From contig JAURYL010000029.1 in assembly GCA_030653935.1 (NCBI GenBank), positions 1-41,452 of the forward strand: a stretch of 41,452 nucleotides of DNA, given 5' to 3'. The notes beneath the pieces are model-generated. The model was not told where the DNA came from. It searched no databases and worked only from the letters and a program-made list of their open reading frames with translations. Positions within the stretch are counted from its first letter, which is position 1, and the number at the start of each line of letters is the position of its first letter. Origin of the DNA: Pseudomonadota bacterium. Its GTDB lineage: Bacteria; Pseudomonadota; Gammaproteobacteria; Burkholderiales; Thiobacillaceae. The position numbers were made by a program, and so were the translations under genes. Below are positions 22,845-30,990 of this stretch, piece after piece.

Positions 22845-23975
22845 CTACAGAACGGCGCGTAAAGCCCGCAAACAGAGGTCCACGTTCTCCCGCCGCGCCG
22901 AAGCCCCCATCAGGCCGATGCGCCAGATTTTGCCGGCGAGGGCGCCGAGGCCGGCGCCGATTTCCAGATTGAATTCATTGAGCAGGCGCGCGCGCGCGGC
23001 GGCGTCGTCGAGGCCGGCCGGGAGGCTGACCGAGTTGAGTTGTGGCAGGCGTTCGTTCTCCGGCACCACGAAAGACAAACCCATCCCCTCCAGCCCGGTC
23101 TTGAGCATTTCATGCATGGCGCGGTGCCGCGCCCAGGCGTTGTCCAGACCTTCCTCGGCGAGGATCACCAATGCCTCATGCAGGCCGTAGAGCGGGTTGA
23201 TCGGCGCGGTGTGGTGATAGGTGCGCTTGCCCTCGCCGCCCCAGTAGCCAAGCACCAGGTTGAGGTCCATGAACCAGCTCTGCACTGGCGTCTTGCGCGC
23301 CCGCACCTTGGCGATGGCGGCTTCGGAGAAGCTGACCGGTGACAGGCCGGGGGTGCAGGAGAGGCATTTCTGACTGCCGGAATAGGCGGCGTCGATGCCC
23401 CACTGGTCGAGCAACACCGGGGTGCCGCCGAGGGAAGTCACGCAGTCCATGATAGTGAGGGCGCCGTATTTGCGCGCGATGGCGGCCAGCGCGGCGGCGT
23501 CAGACTGGGCGCCGGTGGAGGTTTCCGCGTGCACGAAGGCAAGTATTTTCGCGTCGGGGTTGGTCTGGAACGCGGCCTCGACCTTGTTCACGTCCACCGC
23601 CCGGCCCCAGGGGTCTTCCACCAGCAGCGGCAGGCCGCCGGCGCGCTTCACGTTCTCCAGCATGCGGCCGCCGAACACGCCGTTGGCGCAGACGATGACC
23701 TTGTCGCCCGGTTCAACCAGATTCACGAAACAGGTTTCCATGCCGACGGAACCGGGGCCGGAGACCGGGAAGGTGAGCTTGTTCTCGGTCTGGAAGGCGT
23801 AGCGCAGCAGCGTTTTGATCTGCTCCATCATGTCCTGGAACGCCGGGTCGAGATGGCCGATGGTGGGCCGCGCCATGGCGTCGAGAATGCGTCGCGGCAC
23901 ATCGGACGGGCCGGGGCCCATGAGGATGCGCTGCGGCGGATGGAAAGAGGAAATGGTAGGGGCGGGCTGGGTCAT
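22845..23975 (-). CDS. PLP-dependent alanine-glyoxylate/serine-pyruvate aminotransferase family
   Basis: A 376-residue class V (fold type I) aminotransferase resembling alanine-glyoxylate and serine-glyoxylate aminotransferases. Visible features are [19 protein letters not shown] near the start, [25 protein letters not shown], the cofactor-binding aspartate in [10 protein letters not shown] (D177), the PLP lysine in [11 protein letters not shown] (K203), and the substrate-side [23 protein letters not shown] is chosen as the start because AGGAAA lies just upstream of the ATG on the minus strand. A longer in-frame start at 24044 has a non-conserved leader. Substrate choice (alanine, serine, or another amino donor) cannot be set from sequence. 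No close operon partner is seen. Confidence 0.88.
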   Translation of the reverse strand: MTQPAPTISSFHPPQRILMGPGPSDVPRRILDAMARPTIGHLDPAFQDMMEQIKTLLRYAFQTENKLTFPVSGPGSVGMETCFVNLVEPGDKVIVCANGVFGGRMLENVKRAGGLPLLVEDPWGRAVDVNKVEAAFQTNPDAKILAFVHAETSTGAQSDAAALAAIARKYGALTIMDCVTSLGGTPVLLDQWGIDAAYSGSQKCLSCTPGLSPVSFSEAAIAKVRARKTPVQSWFMDLNLVLGYWGGEGKRTYHHTAPINPLYGLHEALVILAEEGLDNAWARHRAMHEMLKTGLEGMGLSFVVPENERLPQLNSVSLPAGLDDAAARARLLNEFNLEIGAGLGALAGKIWRIGLMGASARRENVDLCLRALRAVL

Positions 23976-24086
23976 GACGTTTCCTGATACATGGGCAGGC
24001 CGTGATTCTATTAGCTTGAGCTGCAGCCAGGCAGGCCGCCGCAAATGCGCGCCGATACAATGCCCGCCTCAAGCGGAGGATGTCGT

Positions 24087-24866
24087 ATGGACAAGGTAGT
24101 GGTGATGATCGGCCTCGGCCAGTTGGGCCGGGTGGTTGCTGGAGGCCTGCTGCGTAGCGGTCAGGTGGTGGTGCCGGTGAATCGGGATGATGATCTGCTG
24201 GCGGTGGCGGCGCGCTGGCCGAAGCCGGTGCTGGTGCTGATCTCGGTGGGTGAAAATGATCTGCACCCGGTGCTGGCGGCGCTGCCGGAAGTCTGGCGCG
24301 AACGCGTCGGCCTGTTGCAGAACGAACTGCTGCCGCGCGACTGGCTGGCGCACGGCATCGTCAACCCCACGGTGATTTCGGTCTGGTTCGAGAAGAAGAA
24401 GGGCATCGACGCCAAGCCGTTGCTGTCTTCGCCCGCTTTCGGGCCGGAAGCCGGGCGCCTGGTGCGCGCGCTCCTATCCATTGATCTGCCGGCGCACGAA
24501 GTGGCGGATGCCGACAGCATGTTGTGGGATCTGGTGCGCAAGAATCTCTACATCCTGACGACCAATATCGCTGGCCTGGAAACAGGCGGCGATGTGGGCA
24601 CGCTCTGGGCGCGGCATGAAAAGCTGGCCCGCGAGGTGGCCGCTGATGTACTGGACATCCAGGACTGGCTGGTCGGCCAACCCTGCGACCGGGAGCGGAT
24701 GCTGAGCGGGATGCTGGAAGCCTTCGAGGCCGACCCACAACATGGTTGCGCCGGGCGCAGCGCCCCGGCCCGCCTCAAGCGCGTCCTTCAGCATGCCGAT
24801 GCCGCCGCTCTGGCGGTGCCGACACTGCGTCGTCTGGCCGAATCGTCCGGGGTTGGAAATACGTAG
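24087..24866 (+). CDS. Rossmann-fold NAD(P)-binding protein of unknown function
   Basis: A 259-residue protein. The N-terminus [30 protein letters not shown] is a textbook dinucleotide-binding fold (GxGxxG at about residues 9-14), recalling ketopantoate reductases and 6-phosphogluconate dehydrogenase-like enzymes, but I cannot place it in a named family. The middle contains [20 protein letters not shown] and [12 protein letters not shown]. The C-terminal half is helical ([26 protein letters not shown]). GGAGGA at 24075-24080 supports ATG 24087. It is transcribed divergently from the aminotransferase (111 nt between starts) and ends near a hairpin shared with grxC. Confidence 0.75.
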   Translation: MDKVVVMIGLGQLGRVVAGGLLRSGQVVVPVNRDDDLLAVAARWPKPVLVLISVGENDLHPVLAALPEVWRERVGLLQNELLPRDWLAHGIVNPTVISVWFEKKKGIDAKPLLSSPAFGPEAGRLVRALLSIDLPAHEVADADSMLWDLVRKNLYILTTNIAGLETGGDVGTLWARHEKLAREVAADVLDIQDWLVGQPCDRERMLSGMLEAFEADPQHGCAGRSAPARLKRVLQHADAAALAVPTLRRLAESSGVGNT

Positions 24867-24879
24867 AGGAACTGCATCG

Positions 24880-24931
24880 GTCAGGGCGCGGCGATAGCCG
24901 CTCCCTGACGACCGGGATCAAACCCGGTTTT
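24880..24931 (+). terminator. Twin hairpin and T-run between convergent genes
   Basis: GTCAGGG (24880-24886) pairs with CCCTGAC (24903-24909). Next to it ACCGGG (24911-24916) pairs with CCCGGT (24923-24928), followed by TTTTC. It is a plausible intrinsic terminator for the plus-strand gene ending at 24866. Its T-run touches the last codon of grxC. Confidence 0.5.
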
Positions 24932-25188
24932 CAGGCCGCCAGCAACGGCTCCAGTTCGCCGCCGGCATCCAGGGCGGAGAGGTCGTCGAAGCCGCCGACA
25001 TGGCGGTCGCCGATGTAGATCTGCGGCACGGTGCGGCGGCCGGTGATGCGCATCATGTCTTCGAGCTGGGCTGAATCGAGATCGACGCGAACTTTCTCAA
25101 TGTTGGTGACGCCTTTCTTGTTCAACAGCTTTTCGGCCATGGTGCAGTAGGGGCAGGTGGCGGTGCAGTACATCTTGACGTGGGGCAT
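24931..25188 (-). CDS. grxC: Glutaredoxin 3
   Basis: An 85-residue dithiol glutaredoxin that reduces disulfides and mixed disulfides with glutathione. The active site is C12-P-Y-C15 (YCTATCPYCTMAEKLL). The cis-proline motif RRTVPQIYIGDRHVGGFDDL, which forms the glutathione site, is at about residues 51-70. The length is that of E. coli GrxC. It lies downstream of the rhodanese gene on the same strand, as in the enterobacterial yibN-grxC-secB order; secB is not present in this window. A repeat (25205-25254) separates the two genes. Confidence 0.95.
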   Translation of the reverse strand: MPHVKMYCTATCPYCTMAEKLLNKKGVTNIEKVRVDLDSAQLEDMMRITGRRTVPQIYIGDRHVGGFDDLSALDAGGELEPLLAA

Positions 25189-25204
25189 GGTGGTTCCTTA
25201 TCAC

Positions 25205-25254
25205 AGCCGCTGAGCGGCTCTCGATGCTCCCCTCGCCCGCTTGCGGGAGAGGGG
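25205..25254. repeat. Palindromic repeat between rhodanese and grxC
   Basis: Two hairpins: AGCCGC-TGA-GCGGCT (25205-25219) and CCCCTCGCCCGC-TT-GCGGGAGAGGGG (25229-25254, one mismatch). The second, with the following TTGGGGGTGAGAG, resembles a widespread proteobacterial intergenic repeat, recalled from general knowledge. Confidence 0.7.
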
Positions 25255-25271
25255 TTGGGGGTGAGAGGGTG

Positions 25272-25682
25272 TTATTTTTCGCGCGGCAGGCCGGCCTGTT
25301 CCCAGGCTTGCATGCCACCGGCGAGGTTGTGCAGGTTCTCGAAACCCGCTTTCTTGAGGGTGCCGCAGGCGCTGCCGGAGCGATTGCCGCTACGGCAAAC
25401 GGCGATGATCGGTTTGCCCTTGAACTTTTCCAGTTCGGACAAGCGGTCCTTCAGTTTGCTCAGCGGGATATGCCTGGCTTTGGCGATGTGGCCGTCTTTC
25501 CATTCCGACTGTTCGCGCACGTCCAGCAACAGGGCGTCCTCGTGGTTGAACAGCATGACCGCTTCCTGCGGGCCGATCTGCTTGAACCCGGACATGCGCC
25601 CGAACAAGTTGCCGCCCAGCAACATGAAGCCGGAGAGGCCGGCAAGCAGAATCAGCCAGATGTTTTGTAATGCGAAATCCAT
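25272..25682 (-). CDS. Membrane-anchored rhodanese-like sulfurtransferase (YibN-like)
   Basis: A 136-residue protein with one N-terminal membrane helix (about residues 6-28, QNIWLILLAGLSGFMLLGG) and a single rhodanese domain facing the cytoplasm. ALLLDVREQSEWKDGHIAKARHIPL is the CH2A-like motif. The catalytic loop is AVCRSGNRSGSA with C96 as the persulfide-carrying cysteine, and NLAGGMQAWEQAGLP ends the domain. Architecture and the following grxC match E. coli YibN. Likely role: sulfane-sulfur handling at the inner membrane. It lies on the same strand as, and downstream of, the RND/DUF2892 operon, separated from it by the Uma2 gene. Confidence 0.9.
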   Translation of the reverse strand: MDFALQNIWLILLAGLSGFMLLGGNLFGRMSGFKQIGPQEAVMLFNHEDALLLDVREQSEWKDGHIAKARHIPLSKLKDRLSELEKFKGKPIIAVCRSGNRSGSACGTLKKAGFENLHNLAGGMQAWEQAGLPREK

Positions 25683-25705
25683 TCGTATTCCTTCTCAGTT
25701 GGGGC

Positions 25706-26278
25706 TCAGTTGGGAAAAAGTGACCAGTCGATCGTGACCTCGGGCAGGATGCCGATGCACAAAGTTCCAGTCATTTCGCTGATTTCCGGGCGCCCATAGC
25801 GACCATCGATCAAGCGGTAAACCGTGACCAGCCGGTCGGTCGGGTGCAACAGCCAGTACTCGCGTACCCCGGCCCGTTCATACAAAGCCAGTTTGACGAT
25901 CTGATCGTGCTTGGCGGAACTGGGCGAGAGCACCTCCGCCACCCAGTCCGGGGCGCCGCGCACGCCGCGCTCGTCCAACTTGGCATCGTCGCACACCACC
26001 AGCACATCCGGTTGCACCACGGTATCCACCTTGTCGTCCGCCTCGTCGGCATGGAACAGACGCACGTCAAGGGGCGCGACGAAGGGTTGGCAGGGCTTGC
26101 CCTGGAGCGCGGTGGCGACCTGACGTGCCAACTCCAGCACCAGGCTCTGGTGTATCCGCGCCGGCGCCGGCGCCATCGCGTAGGCCACGCCGTCGATCAA
26201 TTCGTAACGAGTGTCGTCGGGCCAGGAACAGTAGTCGGCGTAGGTGTAGTGCTCGGTTTTCAGTTGCGGTAGACCCAT
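25706..26278 (-). CDS. Uma2 family (DUF820) putative nuclease
   Basis: A 190-residue protein of the Uma2/DUF820 family, a PD-(D/E)xK-fold group common in cyanobacteria and present in many proteobacteria; its function is not established. Typical features are YTYADYCSWPDDTRYELIDGVAYAM at the start (the E of YELIDG is a catalytic-core residue), IHQSLVLELARQVATAL, VQPDVLVVCDDAKL (the D of the core), GAPDWVAEVLSPSSAKHD (the ExK-like E and K), and YERAGVREYWLLHPTDRLVTVYRL. It appears intact. It is inserted between the rhodanese gene and the pump operon with small gaps, so it may be co-transcribed, but no functional tie is evident. Confidence 0.88.
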   Translation of the reverse strand: MGLPQLKTEHYTYADYCSWPDDTRYELIDGVAYAMAPAPARIHQSLVLELARQVATALQGKPCQPFVAPLDVRLFHADEADDKVDTVVQPDVLVVCDDAKLDERGVRGAPDWVAEVLSPSSAKHDQIVKLALYERAGVREYWLLHPTDRLVTVYRLIDGRYGRPEISEMTGTLCIGILPEVTIDWSLFPN

Positions 26279-26315
26279 GTCGATCCCCCGAATTGCGTCG
26301 GGGACGGATTATCGC

Positions 26316-26546
26316 CTACTTGGTGCTACACGCGCTGCCACCTTCCTGGAAACCGAGTTTCTTGAGCAGTTTTTCCGGCGGGCAGAAGCCGGTGAAGCCG
26401 GATTGCAGGAGGTTGAGGCCGATGAAGGCGGTGAACCAGAGCCAGGACAGGCTGGAGAGGTCGGCCTGTCCGCTGAAGTGAGCCAGGCCCAGGGACAGCA
26501 GGATGAAGGCGCCGGCCATGATGCGGATGATGCGTTCGATGGTCAT
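26316..26546 (-). CDS. DUF2892 inner-membrane protein
   Basis: A 76-residue protein of the DUF2892 (YgaP-like transmembrane) family. It has two membrane helices (IIRIMAGAFILLSLGLAHFS, about 4-23, and SSLSWLWFTAFIGLNLLQSGFTGF, about 28-51), followed by the family's conserved CPPEKLLKKLG motif with its cysteine. The start codon overlaps the RND permease stop in an ATGA, and AGGAG lies upstream, so the two are translationally coupled. In E. coli YgaP this domain is fused to a rhodanese. Here the rhodanese is a separate gene 0.6 kb downstream. The exact role is unknown; association with sulfur transfer is known for YgaP-type proteins. Confidence 0.88.
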   Translation of the reverse strand: MTIERIIRIMAGAFILLSLGLAHFSGQADLSSLSWLWFTAFIGLNLLQSGFTGFCPPEKLLKKLGFQEGGSACSTK

Positions 26547-29500
26547 ACAGAAACTCCTGAGGATGATGAGGATGGGGTTTTTCGCTGCCACAGTAGATAG
26601 AGCAAGGGGATAACTACCAGGGTCAGCGCGGTGGAGGCGAAGGTACCGAATATCAGGCTGACCGCCAAGCCGCCGAACACCGGGTCGGTGACCATGATGG
26701 CGGAGCCGGCGATGATGGCTAATGCCGTCAACAGGATCGGGCGGAAGCGCACGGCGCCGGCTTCGGTGACGGCTTCTTCCAGGTCGTAGCCCTGTTTGCG
26801 GTAGTCGAGGATGAAGTCGATCAGCAACAGGGAGTTGCGCACCACGACGCCGGCCAGGGCGATGACGCCGATCATGGAGGTGGCGGTGAAGGCCTGGCCG
26901 GTGGCCCAGTGGCCGGGGAAGACGCCGATCAGGGTGAGGGGAATCGCGCCCATGACGATCAGCGGCAGCATGAACGACTTGTAGTAGGCGGTGAGCAGCA
27001 GGTAGATCAGCACCAGGGCGACCATGAAGGCGGAGCCGAGATCGCGGAACACGTCCAGGGTCAGGCGCATCTCGCCGCCCCAGAGCAGGGTGTAGTCGAC
27101 CACGTCCTTGGGTTGTGCCTCGACGAAGCCGAGGTTGCCGGTGGTGAAGGTGGCGCCGGATTTCAGCTTCTGTTCATCCAGCATCTTGTCCAGGGCGAGC
27201 ACGGCGTAGACCGGGCTGGATTGCAGCATCTCGCCACCGACGATGACCTGCGCGTGCTGGTCGCGGCCGCGCAGCGGCTTGGTTTCCACTTCGCGTTCGA
27301 CGCGGGCGATTTCCGACAGGGGAATCTGCGCGCCCTGGGCGTTGCCGATGCGCAGCGCCATGAGCGTGGCCGGGTCGGCGCGCTGTTCGCGCGGCAGGCG
27401 CACGCTGATGTTCATCGGTTCGCGCGCTTCCACGGTATGCAGGGTGCCGATGGCGAAGCCGCTGACGTAGTCGCGCAGCAGTTTCGCCACCTGGCCAGGG
27501 GCCACGCCGGCGAGCATGGCCTTCTCGGCATCGACGCGGACGCGGAAGCTGTCGACGTCGGCGGTGACCGAGTCGTCGACGTTGGTGAGGCCGTAGACCT
27601 TGTGGAAGGCGGCGTTCATCTCCAGGGCGCTGGCGCGCAGCACCTCGTAATCCGGGCCGTAGAGTTCGGCCAGCACTTGCGAGGGCACCGGCGGGCCGGG
27701 CGGCGTTTCGTAGATCTTGATGCGGGCGGCGGGGAAGGTGGCGCGCACCGGCGCGAGGGCAGCATCGAACTGGTTGGCGATGTCGTGCGAGGCGTCATCC
27801 CGATGGTGTTTGTCGATCAGGTTGACGCGTATCTGCGCCAGATTCTCGCCCTTCTTCAACAGATCGCCGCGCACCAGGGCGGCGAAGTCGATGGGCGCGG
27901 CCGTGCCCAGGAAGGTCTGGTAATTGTCCACATGCGGGTGTTTTGCCAGCGTGGCGGCGACCGCGCGCGCCACCTGATCGGTGGCGGCCAGGGCGGTGCC
28001 GGCGGGCATGTCCACCTGCAACAACATGGTGTTGGTGTTGTCGTTGGGCAGCATCTTCAATTCCACCCCGAGCGGCGATAGCGGCCCGTCGATGCCGGAT
28101 GGGCGCACGAATTGCCAGGCGGGCATCACCATCGCGCCGATCAGCAGGCCGAGGATGACCAGAAAGAAGATGTTGCGCTTGGCGGCGCTGGCCATCAGCG
28201 GTTTCACCGTGGCCAGATAGGCGCAACGCAAGGGGTCTGTGTCGTCGCTGCCACGGCACAGGCAAAACCGGCATATCCGTTTGGTTTTGTGGGGGCGGCC
28301 CTGGTCTTCCAGGGTTTCCGCCTGTTCCAGCGCCCGCATTGCCTTGCCCTTGAGCACCCGGCGCGCCACCCAGGGCACCACGGTATAGGCGATGAACAGC
28401 GAGGCCAGCATGGCGACCGGAACGTTGATCGGGATCGGTCGCATGAACGGGCCCATCATGCCGGTGACGAAGGCCATCGGGATGAAGGCCAGCATCACCG
28501 CGACGGTAGCGACGTTGGTGGGGTTGCCGATCTCGTTGGTGGCGGTGACCAGGGTCTGGCCGAACTGGTCCATCTTCACCTTGCCGTGATGCAGATGGCG
28601 GTGGATGTTCTCGATCACCACGATGGAGTCGTCCACCAGCAGGCCCAGCGCCAGAATCAACGCGAACAGGGTGATGCGGTTGATGGTCTGGCCGAACAGG
28701 AAGCCGACCGCGAGGACGACGAACAGGATCAGCGGGATGGTCATGGTGACGATGCCCGCTTCGCGCCAGCCGAGGAACCACCACATCAGCAGGATCACGG
28801 TGACGATGGCGATGCCGAGGTGTTCCACCAGCAGGTTGACGGCGGCGTCGGCCCGCTCGCCGTCGTCGCGGGTGACGGTTACCGTGATGCCTTGTGGTAC
28901 CGCCTGGCGCTTGAGTTGCTCCAGTTTTTCCAGCACCGCGCCGGAGACGGTGACGCCATTGGTGCCGGCTTTTTTGGCGATGGCCAGGGTGACGGCGGGG
29001 GTGACCGCCCGGCTCTGATTTTTAGCGGCCGGACCGAAACCGAACCACGACGACTCTTCCACATCGGCGCTGCCGTCTTCGATCTTCGCGATGTCTTTCA
29101 GATACACCGGGCGGCCGCCGGACGCGCCCACCACGATGGCGCCGACTTCGTTGGCATTGCCGAGGAAGCCGTCCAGGCGCAACGGGTGCGAACGGTTGCT
29201 CTGGGTCAGGTTGCCCAGGGGCGCGGAGACGTTGGCGCCGCGCAAGGCCTGGTCCACCCGGTCCAGGGAGAGACCAGCGGCGGCGAGGCGCTGCGGGTCG
29301 ATCCAGACATTGAGCGCCGGGGCGCGGCCACCCACCAGTTGCGAGAAGGAGACGCCGGGGACGTTGCGCAGGTGTTCCAGCAGGCGCGCGCCGACTTCGC
29401 GCAGGGCACGTTCGTCGTGGCTGGCGGAACTCAGGGTGAGCGTGAGGATGGGCACGTCATCGACATTGATCGGCTTGACGATGGGGTCGTTGGCCCCCGG

Positions 29501-29890
29501 CGGCATGCGGTCCATGTTCTGCATCAGCTGGTTGTACAGCTTGACCAGGCTGTCCTCCTGGTTCTGCCCGACCTTGAACTGCACGGTGACCACGCCGTAA
29601 TCGTTGGCCGCGTAGCCGAAGGTGTGATCGACGCCGGACTGCGAATGCATGATCGCTTCCAGCGGTTTGACGATGAGGTTATCCACCTCTTCCGCGCTGG
29701 CGCCCGGCTTGGTGACGATGATGCTGGCGGCCGGCACCACGATCTGCGGGTTGTATTCCCGTGGCGTCATGATCAGGGCCATGGCGCCTAGCAGGAACAA
29801 GGCCAGGATCATCAAGGGCGTGATCTTGGATTCCAGGAAGTTTCCGGCCAGGCGGCCGGCGATGTTCATCACGCTGTTGTGTTCGGACAT
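26543..29890 (-). CDS. RND efflux transporter permease
   Basis: A 1115-residue inner-membrane antiporter of the AcrB/CusA superfamily, with the standard duplicated layout: TM1 (MILALFLLGAMALIM), large periplasmic loop, TM2-6, a second half with TM7, another loop (about residues 590-890), and TM8-12. Signatures include DDSIVVIENIHRHLHHGK at TM4, ITLFALILALGLL, and MIGVIALAGVVVRNSLLLIDF in the second half. No clear CusA-type metal-binding triad was recognised, so the substrate is unknown. The cytosolic link between TM6 and TM7 carries a cluster C540-x2-C543-x-C545 and C556 with basic residues. A GGAAA site precedes the start. The gene is downstream of the membrane-fusion gene (16-nt gap) and coupled to DUF2892. 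Confidence 0.93.
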   Translation of the reverse strand: MSEHNSVMNIAGRLAGNFLESKITPLMILALFLLGAMALIMTPREYNPQIVVPAASIIVTKPGASAEEVDNLIVKPLEAIMHSQSGVDHTFGYAANDYGVVTVQFKVGQNQEDSLVKLYNQLMQNMDRMPPGANDPIVKPINVDDVPILTLTLSSASHDERALREVGARLLEHLRNVPGVSFSQLVGGRAPALNVWIDPQRLAAAGLSLDRVDQALRGANVSAPLGNLTQSNRSHPLRLDGFLGNANEVGAIVVGASGGRPVYLKDIAKIEDGSADVEESSWFGFGPAAKNQSRAVTPAVTLAIAKKAGTNGVTVSGAVLEKLEQLKRQAVPQGITVTVTRDDGERADAAVNLLVEHLGIAIVTVILLMWWFLGWREAGIVTMTIPLILFVVLAVGFLFGQTINRITLFALILALGLLVDDSIVVIENIHRHLHHGKVKMDQFGQTLVTATNEIGNPTNVATVAVMLAFIPMAFVTGMMGPFMRPIPINVPVAMLASLFIAYTVVPWVARRVLKGKAMRALEQAETLEDQGRPHKTKRICRFCLCRGSDDTDPLRCAYLATVKPLMASAAKRNIFFLVILGLLIGAMVMPAWQFVRPSGIDGPLSPLGVELKMLPNDNTNTMLLQVDMPAGTALAATDQVARAVAATLAKHPHVDNYQTFLGTAAPIDFAALVRGDLLKKGENLAQIRVNLIDKHHRDDASHDIANQFDAALAPVRATFPAARIKIYETPPGPPVPSQVLAELYGPDYEVLRASALEMNAAFHKVYGLTNVDDSVTADVDSFRVRVDAEKAMLAGVAPGQVAKLLRDYVSGFAIGTLHTVEAREPMNISVRLPREQRADPATLMALRIGNAQGAQIPLSEIARVEREVETKPLRGRDQHAQVIVGGEMLQSSPVYAVLALDKMLDEQKLKSGATFTTGNLGFVEAQPKDVVDYTLLWGGEMRLTLDVFRDLGSAFMVALVLIYLLLTAYYKSFMLPLIVMGAIPLTLIGVFPGHWATGQAFTATSMIGVIALAGVVVRNSLLLIDFILDYRKQGYDLEEAVTEAGAVRFRPILLTALAIIAGSAIMVTDPVFGGLAVSLIFGTFASTALTLVVIPLLYLLWQRKTPSSSSSGVSV

Positions 29891-29906
29891 GTCGTTGTTT
29901 CCTGGC

Positions 29907-30977
29907 TTAGTTGCCTTGGTGGCCGACCTTGTCGCCCGATTCCAGCTTCTCGGCGCCGCCGCTGACGACGCGTTCGCCGTCCGTCAACCCGGAGAGGATT
30001 TCCAGGCGGCCATCGCGGCTTTCCCCCGCGCGCACCATGCGGAATTGGGCGATGCCGTCCTGGCCGACCACGAACACGCCGCTGATGCCGGCGCGGTTGA
30101 CCAGGGCGCCGGCGGGCACCGTCAAGGTCTCGCGTTCCCCTTGCGGGAACAGGACGCGAGCGAACAGGCCGCTGCGCAAGCCGGCGCCGGAGACATCGAG
30201 CTTGACCAGGAAAGTACGGCTGACCGGGTCGGCGGCGGGCGAAATGCGCGCCACGCGGGCGACCAGGGGCTGCGCCTGGCCATCCACTTCCACCAGCACT
30301 TGCGCGCCCGGCTTCAAGGCGCTTAGCACCGATTCCGGCACCTGGGTTTCCACCAGCAACTTGCCTGGGTTCTCCAGCACCAGCACCGGCTGGCCGGGCG
30401 CGGCCAGATCGCCGGCGTGGGCCAGTTTCTGGGTGACCACTCCGGCGATGGGCGAGGTGACCGTGGCATAGCGCAACTGGCCGCTGGCCGTTTTGTGGCC
30501 GGCGCGCGCTTGCGCCAGGCGCGATTGCGCCATGTCGTGTTGCAGCTTCATTTTCTCGAACTGCTGGCGGGTGACCGCTTCTTCCTTGAACAGGGCCTCG
30601 AAACGCTGGTATTCCACCTTGGCGTCGGCGAGAGCGTCTTCTGCCTGCTTCACCCCGGCGCGGCTCTGTTCGACCTGGCCCTGTACGTCCACCGGATCGA
30701 CGCTGAACAGTTTCTGGCCGACGCGAACCTGCTGGCCTTCGACCACATCGATGGAAAGGAGGGTGCCCATCAGGCGCGAAGCTACCCGCACCTGGTTTTC
30801 CGCGACCAGGCTGGCGGGTGTGGGGTGATAGGCGGGGACGCGTGCCAGCGTGGCGTTGCCGGTCTCGGCTTGCACCACGCGGGCGGCGGGCTGCTTGTCG
30901 GTCGCTTCCTCATGACCACCGCAGCCGGCGAGTAAGGACAGCGAGAACAGGGCGAGAGGGAGTAGGCGCGGGATCAT
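29907..30977 (-). CDS. RND membrane-fusion (periplasmic adaptor) lipoprotein
   Basis: A 356-residue HlyD/AcrA-type adaptor that links the RND pump to the outer-membrane channel. The signal peptide ends in a lipobox (LSLLAGC, lipidated Cys at about residue 18). The lipoyl/barrel-sandwich halves are VRVASRLMGTLLSIDVVEGQQVRVGQKLFSVD and ATVTSPIAGVVTQKLAHAGDLAAPG, with an alpha-hairpin between (QSRAGVKQAEDALADAKVEYQRFEAL). A beta-barrel with LLVETQVPESVL and a membrane-proximal domain ending in the GLTDGERVVSGGAEKL motif follow. MIPRLLPL is chosen as the start because AGGA precedes it on the minus strand; the upstream extension overlaps tolC and is not signal-like. It sits 13 nt after the TolC gene. 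Confidence 0.93.
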   Translation of the reverse strand: MIPRLLPLALFSLSLLAGCGGHEEATDKQPAARVVQAETGNATLARVPAYHPTPASLVAENQVRVASRLMGTLLSIDVVEGQQVRVGQKLFSVDPVDVQGQVEQSRAGVKQAEDALADAKVEYQRFEALFKEEAVTRQQFEKMKLQHDMAQSRLAQARAGHKTASGQLRYATVTSPIAGVVTQKLAHAGDLAAPGQPVLVLENPGKLLVETQVPESVLSALKPGAQVLVEVDGQAQPLVARVARISPAADPVSRTFLVKLDVSGAGLRSGLFARVLFPQGERETLTVPAGALVNRAGISGVFVVGQDGIAQFRMVRAGESRDGRLEILSGLTDGERVVSGGAEKLESGDKVGHQGN

Positions 30978-30990
30978 GTTCAATCCTGAT

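Noticed and set aside
28112-29791. Long plus-strand open frame (559 codons) opposite the RND permease
   Set aside because: It is the antisense shadow of a clear RND gene. Its composition is His/Gln/Asp-rich without domains and it has no ribosome site.
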